From Formosa agariphila KMM 3901 (lineage in GTDB: Bacteria; Bacteroidota; Bacteroidia; Flavobacteriales; Flavobacteriaceae), in the NCBI RefSeq assembly GCF_000723205.1, contig NZ_HG315671.1:3422001-3486000 (forward strand): 64,000 nucleotides of DNA. The letters run 5' to 3'. The translations under genes were made by a program, and so were the position numbers. The notes below the pieces were generated by a model. That model saw nothing but the letters and a program-made list of their open reading frames with translations. It did not search any database and was not told the origin of the DNA. Shown here piece after piece: positions 20,980-31,377 of this stretch. Position 1 is the first letter of the stretch; the number at the start of each line of letters is the position of its first letter.

Positions 20980-22341
20980 ATGCATAATTTAATTCAAAAA
21001 TACAATATCCCTGGGCCACGTTATACTAGTTATCCAACCGTTCCGTATTGGGATAAAGACGGGATTCCACTAGATAATTGGATTTCAACAATTAAAAAAT
21101 CTTTTAAAGAATCGAATACAACAGAAGGCATTAGCCTTTATATTCACTTACCGTTTTGCGAAAGTTTATGTACGTTTTGCGCGTGTAATAAACGCATTAC
21201 AAAACAGCATAGTGTAGAAGTACCTTATGTAGATATGGTGTTAAAAGAATGGAGTATGTATTGCGATATTCTAGAAGACAAACCAAACATTAAAGAAATA
21301 CATTTAGGTGGTGGTACCCCAACATTTTTTTCGTCTGAAAATTTATCGAAATTAATTCATGGTATTTTTAAAACAGCCAATAAAGCTGAAGATTTTGAAT
21401 TTAGTTATGAAGGCCACCCCAACTACACCACCAAAGAGCAACTGCAAGTATTATTCGATTTAGGATTTACACGTAATAGTTTTGGGATTCAAGATTACGA
21501 CCCTAAAGTACAAAAGGCGATTAACCGAATACAATCTTTTGAAGCCGTAAAACGTGTTACAAAAAATTCTCGTGCCATTGGTTACGACTCTGTTAGTCAC
21601 GATTTAATTTTCGGCTTGCCATTCCAAACCGAAGAGAGTATACGCGAAACTATTAAAAAGACAGTCGAATTAAAACCCGACCGTATTGCGTACTATAGCT
21701 ATGCACATGTGCCGTGGATTAAAGGAAACGGACAACGCGGATTTAAAGATACAGACTTACCTCAGGATGATGAAAAACGTGCACTATACGAACTAGGAAA
21801 GCAACTCTTTTTTGATGCGGGTTATGTAGAAATTGGTATGGATCATTTTGCTTTGCCAACAGACAGCATGTACGTGTCCATGAAAAATAAAAGTCTGCAC
21901 CGTAATTTTATGGGATATACTTCTGGAAAAACAAAACTCATGATTGGTTTAGGCGTGTCGTCTATTAGCGATTCTTGGTATAGTTTTGCTCAGAATGAAA
22001 AAAATATAGATAGTTATTATGCCCGTTTAGAAGCTAATGAATTACCTATATTTAAAGGGCATCTATTATCTACTGAAGACTTAGTGGTGAGACAACACAT
22101 TCTTAATATTATGTGTAATCTGCAAACGTCTTGGAAATCTCCTGAGATGAAACTAAATGCACTTCCTGAATTATTATCGCATTTAAAAGAAATGGAAGCT
22201 GATGGCATTCTAGATGTTTTTGAAAATCATTTAGTTGTAAAAGAAGAGGGTCGCATGTTTATCAGAAATATTTGCATGGCATTCGATTTAAAACTGCATG
22301 AAAGCAAACCTGAAACCAAATTATTTTCAATGACGATATAG
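20980..22341 (+). CDS. hemN: Oxygen-independent coproporphyrinogen III dehydrogenase
   Basis: The 453-residue radical SAM enzyme has the HemN signature PGPRYTSYPT (11-20) and the iron-sulfur motif HLPFCESLCTFCACNK with C60, C64 and C67. GGGTPTF follows, a SAM-binding glycine motif. It converts coproporphyrinogen III to protoporphyrinogen IX without oxygen, in the cytoplasm, as part of heme synthesis. The length and the C-terminal HemN domain are complete, so this is true HemN and not the HemW-like relative. It stands alone and shares a terminator with the convergent capsule locus. Confidence 0.96.
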   Translation: MHNLIQKYNIPGPRYTSYPTVPYWDKDGIPLDNWISTIKKSFKESNTTEGISLYIHLPFCESLCTFCACNKRITKQHSVEVPYVDMVLKEWSMYCDILEDKPNIKEIHLGGGTPTFFSSENLSKLIHGIFKTANKAEDFEFSYEGHPNYTTKEQLQVLFDLGFTRNSFGIQDYDPKVQKAINRIQSFEAVKRVTKNSRAIGYDSVSHDLIFGLPFQTEESIRETIKKTVELKPDRIAYYSYAHVPWIKGNGQRGFKDTDLPQDDEKRALYELGKQLFFDAGYVEIGMDHFALPTDSMYVSMKNKSLHRNFMGYTSGKTKLMIGLGVSSISDSWYSFAQNEKNIDSYYARLEANELPIFKGHLLSTEDLVVRQHILNIMCNLQTSWKSPEMKLNALPELLSHLKEMEADGILDVFENHLVVKEEGRMFIRNICMAFDLKLHESKPETKLFSMTI

Positions 22342-22384
22342 TCTTTCTTTTTAGCACTAACACAATTTCATTAACAAAACATAT

Positions 22385-22422
22385 AAAAAATAAGAGCGAC
22401 ATTATTGTCGCTCTTATTTTTT
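22385..22422. terminator. Bidirectional terminator between hemN and the capsule locus
   Basis: A perfect 16-bp stem (22385-22400 with 22407-22422, core TAAGAGCGAC/GTCGCTCTTA) has loop ATTATT with A and T runs outside. It ends both hemN and the leftward wzc transcript. Confidence 0.93.
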
Positions 22423-22427
22423 ATATG

Positions 22428-24821
22428 TTAAAATTTTCTGATTTTCTCTTTAAGTCCTTCTTTAAACCAACTCCAAGAATATTTTTTAAGCGTTTTATCA
22501 TCTTGATGATATCCATAACCATATCCATAATTATAGCCATAACCACGAGATGTTTTAGACTCACTAATACCATTAACAACATAAACCATATTATTAAGTT
22601 TTTTAGTTTCGTATAATTCACTAGAAAAACCTAATAATTTTTTTTCTGTATAATTTGCTCTAGTAACATAGACAGTAGCATCTGCGTACTGAGAAATTAA
22701 TAATGTATCTGTTACTAATATTATAGGAGCTGTATCTATAATGATATAATCGTATAAATGCTTAGCTTCCTCAATTAAATCTTCTAATTTACCATTAGAT
22801 AATAATTCCGTAGGATTTGGAGGAATAGTACCAGCTGTTAAAATATCTAAAAACGTAGTGTTATACTTACTTTTTTGCAGATAATCTTTCCATGACTTAT
22901 TATCTGATTGAAAAAGAAAATCAGATAAACCCTTTGCATTTTTTGGTCCATCTGTAACAGTAATTTTAGGGTTTCTTAAATCTGCTCCTATTAATAAGAC
23001 CTTTTTATTTATACTAGAAAAAGCTAACGATAAATTTACAGAAACAAATGTTTTACCTTCTCCCTTTATAGTAGACGTAACATATACCACTTGAGCCTTA
23101 TCCTCAGTCTTTGTATTTAATACATACTTTAAATTGGTACTAAGTATTCGAAATGATTCTGCTAAGATTGTTCTATCATGAGGGTTTTCAAATAATTTGT
23201 GTTCAACTTTTAATTCAGGTATTTCTCCAATAATAGGAATTCTTCGAGTAAATTTAGAAATATCGGATTTATCATGAATTTTATTATCAGATTTGAAAAC
23301 TAAAAATAAAATTCCAAAAGGTACTAAAAGAGCTCCTAGTATACTTTTCATATAAATACCCTTTGAATCAGGACTTATAGGTCTACTCGAACTAGAAGCA
23401 AATTCAACTACTTTAATAGAAGGTGAAGTAATTGCCAAATTAATTGCAGCCTCTTCCCTTTTCTGTAATAATAATAAATATAAATTTTCTTTTAAATTTT
23501 GCTGACGCTCAATGGACCTTAATATTTTCTCTTTTTGCGGCATACTTTTCACCAAACCAACCGCATTATTCTCTTCTTTTTTCAAACGACTTAATGAAAG
23601 GTTAAGTTGATTATAATAGGCATTTAATGAACTTCTTAAGCTTTTTCTAAGTTCTAAAAGTCTATTATCTAAAGCCACGACCATAGGGTTACTTTCTCCT
23701 GCACTTGAAATTAAGTTTTCACGTTCTAATACAACAGTATTATACTGCGTAATTATTCCATTTGTATTTGCATTTTCAATACCAATATTTTCTGGCATTA
23801 ATGTACTTAGGTTATTATCTTTTAAAGGGGCTTCAAGTAACTTAGATAAAGCAATCTGATTTTCCAACGCCAATACAGCTTCTTCTGTAACAGATCGTTT
23901 AGCCATACTATATGAAATATCCGAACTAAAAGAGGCTAGATTATTGTCTTGCTGGAATTCCTTTTTTCCTATCTCAATTGAATCTAATTCTTCTGCTAAA
24001 TACAAAAAACGTTCATCTACAAAATCAATTGTCCTTTGATAAACTAATTGTCGATCTTGAACACCATCCAAATTAAATTGTTCTAATACTTTATTAAGAG
24101 CTGCTTCTGATCTTTTAGTATCTTCACCAACCATAAATAACTGCAAGATATCTGTGGTTCCTAATTTAGTTATAGATATGGCTCCTGACAATCCATTTGC
24201 TGCTGAAGTTATAGGTTGTAACGAAATTCTATAGGTTAAACCGATATATTTTTTTAACCATGCTTCTGATTGGATTAAAAAAGGAAAATCTTTCTTAGGC
24301 GAATTTAAATTATAACCATCTATTGTGAATGAATTATCAAACTCCTCATTTTTACTAATTATTAAACCTGTATCAGTAATTTCTATATAAAACGTTGACC
24401 AAGACACATCATTTTTTGGAATTATAGGAACTAATTTTAAAGGTCCTTGCCAAATTTCTTTCGATGTAAATTTACCCTCGATAAAATAACGTATATGTAA
24501 ATCTAGACTATCAACAACCTTAGATAATAATCGATTAGATTTTATAATCTGAATTTCATTATCTAAATTTTTTGAATCTTTAAACAAGCCCCCTGTTTGA
24601 TTAGACAATTCTAAACCTTCCGACTCATCTAAAATCTTTATTTTAGCAAAGGTACTATATGTTTCTGGCGTATATCTTAAATATAGAAAAGCGATTAATG
24701 TTCCTATTAAGACACTTAAAACAAACCATTTCCAATAATGTAAATAATTTAAAATTTCTTCTTTAATATTCAGCCCTGATTCATTTGGCTCCGGGTTATT
24801 AGCAGAAAATTCTTTATCCAT
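22428..24821 (-). CDS. wzc: Polysaccharide co-polymerase and tyrosine kinase (Wzc-like)
   Basis: The 797-residue protein is a bacterial tyrosine autokinase. It has an N-terminal Wzz domain with membrane helix at about 33-50, a long periplasmic coiled region, a second helix at about 492-512, and a cytoplasmic kinase with Walker A STIKGEGKT and Walker A' LLIGADLRNP. The C-terminus has a tyrosine cluster (GYGYNYGYGYGYHQ), the autophosphorylation site. It controls chain length and export with Wza. It lies 10 nt after wza and is the last gene of the locus, ending in a strong terminator. Confidence 0.95.
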   Translation of the reverse strand: MDKEFSANNPEPNESGLNIKEEILNYLHYWKWFVLSVLIGTLIAFLYLRYTPETYSTFAKIKILDESEGLELSNQTGGLFKDSKNLDNEIQIIKSNRLLSKVVDSLDLHIRYFIEGKFTSKEIWQGPLKLVPIIPKNDVSWSTFYIEITDTGLIISKNEEFDNSFTIDGYNLNSPKKDFPFLIQSEAWLKKYIGLTYRISLQPITSAANGLSGAISITKLGTTDILQLFMVGEDTKRSEAALNKVLEQFNLDGVQDRQLVYQRTIDFVDERFLYLAEELDSIEIGKKEFQQDNNLASFSSDISYSMAKRSVTEEAVLALENQIALSKLLEAPLKDNNLSTLMPENIGIENANTNGIITQYNTVVLERENLISSAGESNPMVVALDNRLLELRKSLRSSLNAYYNQLNLSLSRLKKEENNAVGLVKSMPQKEKILRSIERQQNLKENLYLLLLQKREEAAINLAITSPSIKVVEFASSSSRPISPDSKGIYMKSILGALLVPFGILFLVFKSDNKIHDKSDISKFTRRIPIIGEIPELKVEHKLFENPHDRTILAESFRILSTNLKYVLNTKTEDKAQVVYVTSTIKGEGKTFVSVNLSLAFSSINKKVLLIGADLRNPKITVTDGPKNAKGLSDFLFQSDNKSWKDYLQKSKYNTTFLDILTAGTIPPNPTELLSNGKLEDLIEEAKHLYDYIIIDTAPIILVTDTLLISQYADATVYVTRANYTEKKLLGFSSELYETKKLNNMVYVVNGISESKTSRGYGYNYGYGYGYHQDDKTLKKYSWSWFKEGLKEKIRKF

Positions 24822-24831
24822 TTCTCTTATC

Positions 24832-25593
24832 TTAGCTTTTTAATAATACAACTAGGGTTATAATAAAAGAAACCATTCCTAGAAGACCACCAACATTAGA
24901 TATGTAACCTGCTTTTTTAACAGCAGGCCCGTTTTGGTTTACCACAATAATATCATTTTGTTTAATTGTATAATATGGACTTGTAAACCAATCTGTTTTT
25001 GTCATATCAATATGAGCTACAGTTCTAACTTGATTAACTTCTCTTATAATCATAATATCTTCCCTAACCCCATTTATCGATAAATCTCCTGCCAAACCTA
25101 ATGCTTGAGGTAATGTTATTGTTTCTTCATCATAATCATATGTACCAGGACTACTTACCTCTCCGAGAACAGTAAACTTTGCATTCACGATTCTAACTAT
25201 CACTGTAGGATCTTTTAAATGACCACCGTCTATCAAAATATTTCTAATATAATCTTCTAGTTCTTTTGTCGTTTTATTTATTACTTGAAGCTTTCCTAGA
25301 ATAGGAAATGTAATTTCTCCTGAAGGAGAAACTAAATACCCTTGTAATTTCATCATATCTGTATTATTACCAGAACCTGCACCATTATTTCTATTATATG
25401 GCTCAGCAGCTTCAGCTACTAAAGACTTGACAGTTATACTTAAGATATCATTTATCTGAATTTTAGGGGAGTTTATAATAACGTCTTTTGGTATATTTTC
25501 ATAATCTTGAAAATATAAAATTTCTTTTCGGGTCGCACATGATGAGACCAATAAAACACAGAAGAATATCTTTAAAAATGATTGAAATTTCAC
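24832..25593 (-). CDS. wza: Outer-membrane polysaccharide export protein (Wza-like)
   Basis: The 253-residue protein begins with a lipoprotein signal (FFCVLLVSSC, lipobox cysteine C19). A polysaccharide-export domain follows (YLVSPSGEITFPILGKLQV), then an SLBB domain (FTVLGEVSSPGTYDY) and a C-terminal hydrophobic helix LLGMVSFIITLVVLL. Wza octamers form the channel that takes the polymer to the cell surface. The start is GTG. At 253 residues it is shorter than E. coli Wza (379), as is common in Bacteroidota. The helical end matches the outer-membrane helix barrel. Confidence 0.93.
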   Translation of the reverse strand: MKFQSFLKIFFCVLLVSSCATRKEILYFQDYENIPKDVIINSPKIQINDILSITVKSLVAEAAEPYNRNNGAGSGNNTDMMKLQGYLVSPSGEITFPILGKLQVINKTTKELEDYIRNILIDGGHLKDPTVIVRIVNAKFTVLGEVSSPGTYDYDEETITLPQALGLAGDLSINGVREDIMIIREVNQVRTVAHIDMTKTDWFTSPYYTIKQNDIIVVNQNGPAVKKAGYISNVGGLLGMVSFIITLVVLLKS

Positions 25594-25663
25594 TTATCTT
25601 AATTTTAATTTACGAATATAGTTGGAATTACTGTAGAAACAATTAACATCTTTTTTATTTTAG

Positions 25664-26812
25664 CTATTTAGCTCTAGAAAGGTTAGTCTTATTAATCTTT
25701 TTCAACAATCTATTTAGTTTAATTCTTTTATTGAATACACTATAATTAATAAAGAAGGGTAAAGAGAACATAAATAAACCGGCCATAACAACCAGTAAAA
25801 GTTGAATATTTACACTTAAATTCTGAGCTAATAAGGTGCAAATCAGCACAGATGTAGAAGCTATTGAAATTACTAAAGTCACTTGCCAGTGTTTTAATCC
25901 TAGTTGAAGCATATGGTGATGTATATGGTTTTTATCTGGACTAAATGGATGTTTTTTAAGTATGACTACACGTACATAAAATATACGAAGGGTGTCTAAA
26001 AGTGGGAAAAATAATATGGCCAAAACAATTATAGGTGCATTTAAGTGAAATTGAGCCAAAGGATTTAATTGATTAATATTAATAAAAGCAATAGATTGAA
26101 ATGCTAATAAAAACCCGACAACCATAGACCCTGTATCTCCCATAAATATTTTCCTAACCTTTGAAAAATTAAAATATAAGAATGGAATTAATGCTCCTAC
26201 AAGTGCCAATGACACAACTGTTAAAGTCATTTCATTCATATTAAAGAACAAGAAGCCGTAAAACAATGAGACCAAAAGACCTACTGACCCTGCTAATCCG
26301 TCTAATCCATCAATTAAATTGTAGGCATTTATAATTAGGATAAACACAAACAATGTGAAGCCTATAGATAAAAAATATGGAATACTTTCTATTCCTAAAA
26401 TACCCGAGAACGTTGTAATTCTTAAGTCTGTAATGAGAATAACCATTAAAGCTGCAATTATCTGCCCTAACATTTTTTTCTTAGGAGACAAAATTAAGAT
26501 ATCATCTTTAACCCCTAAAAAAAATAATATAATTAAAGCCCCAACTACTGGCATTAGTAATTTTGCATCTAAAAAAGCACCACAAAGCGTCAGTACTATT
26601 GCTACCGCAAAGAAAATACCAATACCTCCTAATGTTGGCACTGTTTTAGAATGTACACTACGTTTATCTGGCACATCAACTAATTGTTTGGCATGAGCTA
26701 TAAATATAATAGTTGGAAAAGCTATAAAAGCGGTAATTAGTGCTAAAAGAAAAGGTAACAACAATAACATTGTGCCATTTCCGTTTTCGATAATTTCGGT
26801 TATAAAATTCAT
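25664..26812 (-). CDS. WecA/TagO-type undecaprenyl-phosphate sugar-1-P transferase
   Basis: The 382-residue protein has about ten membrane helices and the family motifs DVPDKRSVHSK, FLGVKDDILILSP (the DD pair), NAYNLIDGLDGLAG and GDTGSM, plus a HIHHHMLQLG loop. The enzyme moves a HexNAc-1-phosphate to undecaprenyl phosphate and so starts the repeat unit at the inner membrane. It is the only initiating enzyme seen in the locus. It is preceded by its own TAnnTTTG box and 161 bp of non-coding DNA, so wza, wzc and this gene may form a separately read unit. Confidence 0.92.
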   Translation of the reverse strand: MNFITEIIENGNGTMLLLLPFLLALITAFIAFPTIIFIAHAKQLVDVPDKRSVHSKTVPTLGGIGIFFAVAIVLTLCGAFLDAKLLMPVVGALIILFFLGVKDDILILSPKKKMLGQIIAALMVILITDLRITTFSGILGIESIPYFLSIGFTLFVFILIINAYNLIDGLDGLAGSVGLLVSLFYGFLFFNMNEMTLTVVSLALVGALIPFLYFNFSKVRKIFMGDTGSMVVGFLLAFQSIAFININQLNPLAQFHLNAPIIVLAILFFPLLDTLRIFYVRVVILKKHPFSPDKNHIHHHMLQLGLKHWQVTLVISIASTSVLICTLLAQNLSVNIQLLLVVMAGLFMFSLPFFINYSVFNKRIKLNRLLKKINKTNLSRAK

Positions 26813-26829
26813 TAACAGCGGTTTATATT

Positions 26830-26837
26830 CAAATATA
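26830..26837 (-). promoter_or_regulatory. Candidate internal promoter -7 box (TATATTTG)
   Basis: TATATTTG on the - strand matches TAnnTTTG and lies 18 nt before the start of the WecA-like gene. It would give the export genes (initiator, wza, wzc) a promoter of their own. Confidence 0.5.
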
Positions 26838-26973
26838 CAACTTTAAGAAAAATTGAGCAATTTTGGGGTTTGATTTAAATCTTACATCGAAATTTTCCGA
26901 TATAAAAATGAGACGCAAGCTAGTAAAAAAACAACAAACTCTAGAAGCTTAACTTCTAAATACTAAAAGAAGG

Positions 26974-27729
26974 TTATTTTTTAAATAACTGAGGTATTTT
27001 AGATAAATTTTTGGAACATATTACTAGTGCTGGATTCTCGAGTTTATTACCTTTTACCGCCATATAATCTTCTCTCGTTTTTAACCATATATTCTTTAAA
27101 CTCCTATTACTTGCTCCACCCACTCGCATTTTTGTAATCACTTCTGGTAAATAATTAAATTGAAGAGATTTATCCTTGAAAATTCTCAACATTAGATCGT
27201 AATCTGCTGCTATTTTAAAGTTTAAATTGAATAATCCGTGTTTATTATAAACTGCTTTTTTCAAAAATAAGGTTGGATGAGCTGGCATCCACCCTTGTTT
27301 TAATAAATCGTCAGAAAAAGGTTTACTCTTCCAATTTCTTACTATTTTATCTGAATTTGTTGAATTTATATAATGTAAATCGCCATACACACCATCTATA
27401 TCATCCGTCTTAAAGGCTTTTACAATATTACTAATAGTTTGATTTGAAGCAAAAAAATCATCAGAATGTAAGAAACCAACAATATTACCACTAGCCTTTT
27501 CAATACCTTTATTTAGTGCATCATAAATACCTTTGTCAGGTTCTGACACACTAATTACATTTTCATGTTTTTGTTGAATTTCATTAATTATATTTAAAGT
27601 ATCATCTTTAGATGCTCCGTCTATTACAATGTATTCAATATCTTTATAATCCTGATTTAAAACCGACTGCAAACAATCTCCAACGGTCTTCTCACTATTA
27701 TACGTTGCTGTTATAATTGAAACTTTCAT
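26974..27729 (-). CDS. GT2 glycosyltransferase (WcaA-like)
   Basis: The 251-residue GT-A enzyme begins MKVSIITATYNSEKTVGD and shows DGASKDDTL, EPDKGIYDALNKGI and the DxD-like HSDDFF at about 88-93. The C-terminal acceptor part carries AADYDLMLRIF. This subgroup, which lacks a membrane helix, is common in colanic-acid-like clusters. It adds one sugar to the lipid-linked unit in the cytoplasm. Its start overlaps the stop of the acetyltransferase gene by 1 nt. The donor sugar cannot be read from sequence. Confidence 0.9.
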   Translation of the reverse strand: MKVSIITATYNSEKTVGDCLQSVLNQDYKDIEYIVIDGASKDDTLNIINEIQQKHENVISVSEPDKGIYDALNKGIEKASGNIVGFLHSDDFFASNQTISNIVKAFKTDDIDGVYGDLHYINSTNSDKIVRNWKSKPFSDDLLKQGWMPAHPTLFLKKAVYNKHGLFNLNFKIAADYDLMLRIFKDKSLQFNYLPEVITKMRVGGASNRSLKNIWLKTREDYMAVKGNKLENPALVICSKNLSKIPQLFKK

Positions 27730-28274
27730 TACTCTATTACTCTTTTTCTAATTTGTTTAGCAGGATTACCTTGATAAATATTATTTGCATCAAGTCTTGT
27801 TGTAGCCACAGAATTTACAGTTAGTATGGCATGAGACCCAATGGTTACTCCTGGACAAACTATAGATTTCGCACCAACCCAAGCTCCATCTTCTATATTA
27901 ACTTTCCCCACCATTAAATCGAATGTGGATTTTTTATAATTATGATTTCCGCATAAAAGCATTGCTTCCTGTGAAATACAAACGTTCTTTCCAATTATAA
28001 CTTCGGCTAAATTATCTATCCATACCTTTTCACCAATCCATGTGTAATCACCAATAGTCAATAACCAAGGAAACTTAATATTTACCCCTGGTTTAATCAC
28101 CACCCCTTTACCAATTTTAGCACCAAATAATTTCAAAAGAAGGATTTTGAGACCAGAAATAGGATTTAAGGGATTTATAAAAAACAATACATTTATAAAA
28201 TACCAACATATAATTTTTAGTTTATTACCAGGTTGATACCACAAGTTACTATATGTCGATAAATCTGTTTTCAA
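27729..28274 (-). CDS. WcaF-like O-acetyltransferase
   Basis: The 181-residue protein is a left-handed beta-helix acyltransferase with hexapeptide repeats (IGKGVVIKPGVNIKF, IGDYTWIGEKVWI, IEDGAWVGAKSIVCPGVTIG) and the catalytic-type histidine in CGNHNYKK. It should add acetyl from acetyl-CoA to a sugar of the repeat unit. The start is a TTG directly after the stop of the UDP-xylose synthase gene; no ATG exists nearby and the N-terminal MKTDLSTYSNLWYQPG matches WcaF-type proteins. Confidence 0.9.
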   Translation of the reverse strand: MKTDLSTYSNLWYQPGNKLKIICWYFINVLFFINPLNPISGLKILLLKLFGAKIGKGVVIKPGVNIKFPWLLTIGDYTWIGEKVWIDNLAEVIIGKNVCISQEAMLLCGNHNYKKSTFDLMVGKVNIEDGAWVGAKSIVCPGVTIGSHAILTVNSVATTRLDANNIYQGNPAKQIRKRVIE

Positions 28275-29222
28275 TTATTGTTCTGCTTTTAATAAATTAT
28301 CGAAATAACTAATCGTTTTAATAAGTCCCTCTTCCAAATGAATTTTAGGCTCCCAACCACTTAATTCCTTTTTAGCCAAATCGATAACTGGCTTACGTTG
28401 TAATGGATCGTCTTGAGGTAAAGGCATATTAATAATTTTCGAACTAGAATTTGTTAATTCTATAACTTTACTAGCAAGTTCCATCATGGTGAATTCTACT
28501 GGGTTACCAATATTTACAGGACCTGTAAAACCATCTCTACTATTCATCATTCTAATTGTTCCTTCAACTAAATCGTCTACATATTGAAAAGATCGTGTTT
28601 GAGAACCATCACCAAACATTGTAATATCTTCACCCTTCAAAGCTTGTACTATAAAATTAGAAACTACACGCCCATCATTAGGATTCATATTAGGACCGTA
28701 AGTATTAAAAATTCTAATAATTTTAATAGCCACTTCATTTTGCAAATGATAATCCATGAACAACGTTTCTGCACAACGCTTTCCTTCATCGTAACATGAA
28801 CGCAACCCTATTGGATTTACATTTCCCCAATACGATTCTGGTTGAGGATGTACAGCTGGATCACCATACACCTCACTTGTTGAAGCTTGTAATATTTTAG
28901 CTTTTACACGTTTTGCCAATCCTAACATATTAATAGCTCCCATAACCGACGTTTTAATCGTTTTAATAGGATTATACTGGTAATGTACTGGAGATGCAGG
29001 ACAGGCCATATTATAGATTTCATCTACTTCTATCATATATGGCTGTGTAACATCATGACGAACTAATTCGAAATAATGGTGATCCATTAAATGTTCAATA
29101 TTCTTTTTGCTTCCCGTAAAATAGTTATCCATACAAATAACTTCATTACCTTCTTTTAACAAACGTTCACATAAATGTGAACCTACAAAACCTGCTCCGC
29201 CGGTTATTAGTATTCTTTTCAT
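28275..29222 (-). CDS. UDP-glucuronate decarboxylase (UDP-xylose synthase)
   Basis: The 315-residue SDR enzyme has [10 protein letters not shown] (7-16) for [12 protein letters not shown], and the family mark RSCYDEGKR with the catalytic Y-x(3)-[15 protein letters not shown] and [14 protein letters not shown] are also typical. It turns UDP-glucuronate into UDP-xylose by oxidation, CO2 loss and reduction. The substrate is supplied by the UDP-glucose dehydrogenase gene at 53257 of the same locus. This predicts xylose, or a sugar made from it, in the polymer. Confidence 0.94.
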   Translation of the reverse strand: MKRILITGGAGFVGSHLCERLLKEGNEVICMDNYFTGSKKNIEHLMDHHYFELVRHDVTQPYMIEVDEIYNMACPASPVHYQYNPIKTIKTSVMGAINMLGLAKRVKAKILQASTSEVYGDPAVHPQPESYWGNVNPIGLRSCYDEGKRCAETLFMDYHLQNEVAIKIIRIFNTYGPNMNPNDGRVVSNFIVQALKGEDITMFGDGSQTRSFQYVDDLVEGTIRMMNSRDGFTGPVNIGNPVEFTMMELASKVIELTNSSSKIINMPLPQDDPLQRKPVIDLAKKELSGWEPKIHLEEGLIKTISYFDNLLKAEQ

Positions 29223-29232
29223 TTTATATTTT

Positions 29233-30372
29233 CTATTTAAATAATTTCTTTGTATCGATTACAAGTTGTGGTTTTTGAGTAAACGTCTCAGCAAAATCAT
29301 ATGAAGATTTAGACCATAAATTATAACTAACTTTATCCATTTCAGCAAAGTGATTGATTTTTTCCACAAACTTATCTGTTTCGGACAAAGTTACTGAATA
29401 TCCTATATGTTTTTCTTTTAGTTTTTCCCAGGGCGTTTGGTCTGAAATAATTACAGGACAACCATTTTGCCAAGATTCCATAATTACGTGTCCGAAATTT
29501 TCGTGCATAGTTGGTAATAGTAGAACATGTTGTGCTTTTAAAACGTCCTTTAATTTATAATTTGGAACTGCCCCTAAATAATTTACTATTATATGACTAG
29601 GTAATGTCTTAATGTAATTTTCGCAAGCCGTCCAATATTCAGATTCATCAATTGGACCGATAATAGTAAAATTAATAGTATGCTCTGAACTTGTATGAGA
29701 TAGATATTCTAAAGACTTTAATAAATTTTTCTTAAGTGCTATTCTAGAAAGAAAAAACACATTTAAACATTTTTTACTTTTTTCTTTCTCCTGATACTCA
29801 CCCATTTTTGAAGATAAATTTGGCGCAATACGAATATCCAACTCATGTCCGAACTGTGTCTCGATTTCTTCTTTTTCCAAACTGGAGGTGGCGTGCCATA
29901 CTACTTTTTTATGCAACCCATTTAACTTAAATAAGGAGATAAATAGTTTCTTCTTCAAGGGTTTTATCGCTAAAGCACCTTTCCCGACCATACCTCGAGG
30001 TGCTAAAACCTGCTTTAAAACTGTTTTTCTAAATGTCCATAAAGGAAGTAATGTGAATTTTATAGAAAATAACGAATTATAATACACGTAATCGTAATCT
30101 TCTTCTTCAATTAAATTTTTATAAAGTGCGCTATTTTGATGGTTTTCATCTAAATACATCACCTTGTAATTTGCTTTTAGTTGCCAAGTATTAAATTCTA
30201 TATTATCGTAAGGAATAGACTCTCCTAAATCTTTATTGGAAGTTACTATAGATATATCAAATTCATCATGAAGATGAAACACTATATTATTTACAGATTG
30301 AATTGGACCTCCTGCTTTGTAGCCCGGTAAAAACCAATCTATAAAAATTAATATTTTTTCTTTTTTAGGCAT
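29233..30372 (-). CDS. GT4 glycosyltransferase
   Basis: The 379-residue GT-B enzyme begins with [20 protein letters not shown] (about 12-31), the loop that holds the acceptor. It ends with the donor-site motif [20 protein letters not shown], where the two glutamates contact the nucleotide sugar. In between, [17 protein letters not shown] marks the start of the second Rossmann half. The enzyme keeps anomeric configuration. It lies 10 nt before the UDP-xylose synthase gene and overlaps the preceding GT4 gene by 8 nt. Donor and acceptor are unknown. Confidence 0.9.
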   Translation of the reverse strand: MPKKEKILIFIDWFLPGYKAGGPIQSVNNIVFHLHDEFDISIVTSNKDLGESIPYDNIEFNTWQLKANYKVMYLDENHQNSALYKNLIEEEDYDYVYYNSLFSIKFTLLPLWTFRKTVLKQVLAPRGMVGKGALAIKPLKKKLFISLFKLNGLHKKVVWHATSSLEKEEIETQFGHELDIRIAPNLSSKMGEYQEKEKSKKCLNVFFLSRIALKKNLLKSLEYLSHTSSEHTINFTIIGPIDESEYWTACENYIKTLPSHIIVNYLGAVPNYKLKDVLKAQHVLLLPTMHENFGHVIMESWQNGCPVIISDQTPWEKLKEKHIGYSVTLSETDKFVEKINHFAEMDKVSYNLWSKSSYDFAETFTQKPQLVIDTKKLFK

Positions 30373-31360
30373 TAATAACGTCCTTATAAATAGTTAAATA
30401 ATCTTCTACAATCTTATCAATACGAAATCTCTCGACGTTTATCCGACCTTTACTTATTAATTTATTTTGCATCTCGACATTCGAAGTAATACTTAACACA
30501 GCCTCTCGAATCTCTTCTACATTATATGGATTTACTAAATACGCTGTATCTTTAGCAACCTCTTTCATCGCTCCTATATTAGACGTAATAACAGGTCTAC
30601 CAATGGCTTGGGCTTCTATAATAGGCATTCCAAAACCTTCATAAGTCGATGCAAACAAAACTAAATCACAGTTCTTATACGCTTGAATAATATCAACATA
30701 AGGTACCTGAAACATGGATTTATATTCTAACTTATACAATTCTAAAAGTTTTAATTGATTTTCTGTTAATTTTCCTATAATCGTTAATTTACAAGTTATT
30801 CCGCTTAAAGCCTCAAAAGTACGTTCAATATTTTTATTTGGCTTAGTTCCTATCAATAAAATATTTGGACAAACAGAATTCTTTTCTTTTGGGCAATAAC
30901 TTAATTCTGAATGCACTGGATTATATACAACCTCTATTTTCTTTGAGGCAAAAGGTATTACTTTGCAAAGTTCTGCTTTAGTAAATTCAGAAATCACAGT
31001 AATTTTATTAACGAAAATAGCGGGCAAAGTAAACCAAAATAGCTTAAGATATATTCGTTTTAAGGTATTTCCTTTTAAAATGGAACCAATATCATGAATG
31101 GTTAACACTGATTTTTTCCCTGTTACTAACGCCATGTAATTCACATCCCCAGTAATATGATTTATTTGAGAAGGTGACTTCTTTCTAAAACTTAGGATAT
31201 TTTTTAATATTACAACTGGACTCCCTCCAGATAATTTGAGTTCTTGAGTATCTATCTCTACCTTATCTTTAAGCTTAGCTTGAATCGCACCAAATAGCTC
31301 CTCAATGCTATTATATTGTGGCAATCGTTTTCTGAAGATGTAATTTATTTGTTGTAGCAT
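30365..31360 (-). CDS. GT4 glycosyltransferase
   Basis: The 331-residue GT-B enzyme has NHITGDVNYM near residue 67, SVLTIHDIGSILKG at about 99-112, a second-half start NILLIGTKPNKNIERTFEA and the donor motif STYEGFGMPIIEAQAIGRPVI. The N-terminal half resembles mannosyl- or rhamnosyltransferases of this family. It follows the polymerase-like gene by 17 nt. The shared reading with the next GT4 gene suggests that the two act one after another on the repeat unit. Confidence 0.9.
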   Translation of the reverse strand: MLQQINYIFRKRLPQYNSIEELFGAIQAKLKDKVEIDTQELKLSGGSPVVILKNILSFRKKSPSQINHITGDVNYMALVTGKKSVLTIHDIGSILKGNTLKRIYLKLFWFTLPAIFVNKITVISEFTKAELCKVIPFASKKIEVVYNPVHSELSYCPKEKNSVCPNILLIGTKPNKNIERTFEALSGITCKLTIIGKLTENQLKLLELYKLEYKSMFQVPYVDIIQAYKNCDLVLFASTYEGFGMPIIEAQAIGRPVITSNIGAMKEVAKDTAYLVNPYNVEEIREAVLSITSNVEMQNKLISKGRINVERFRIDKIVEDYLTIYKDVINA

Positions 31361-31377
31361 TAATACTTTAATAGTTA

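Noticed and set aside
22425-22616. Hydrophobic + strand frame inside wzc
   Set aside because: It mirrors the tyrosine/glycine-rich tail and kinase end of wzc. There is no promoter, and it starts inside the terminator.
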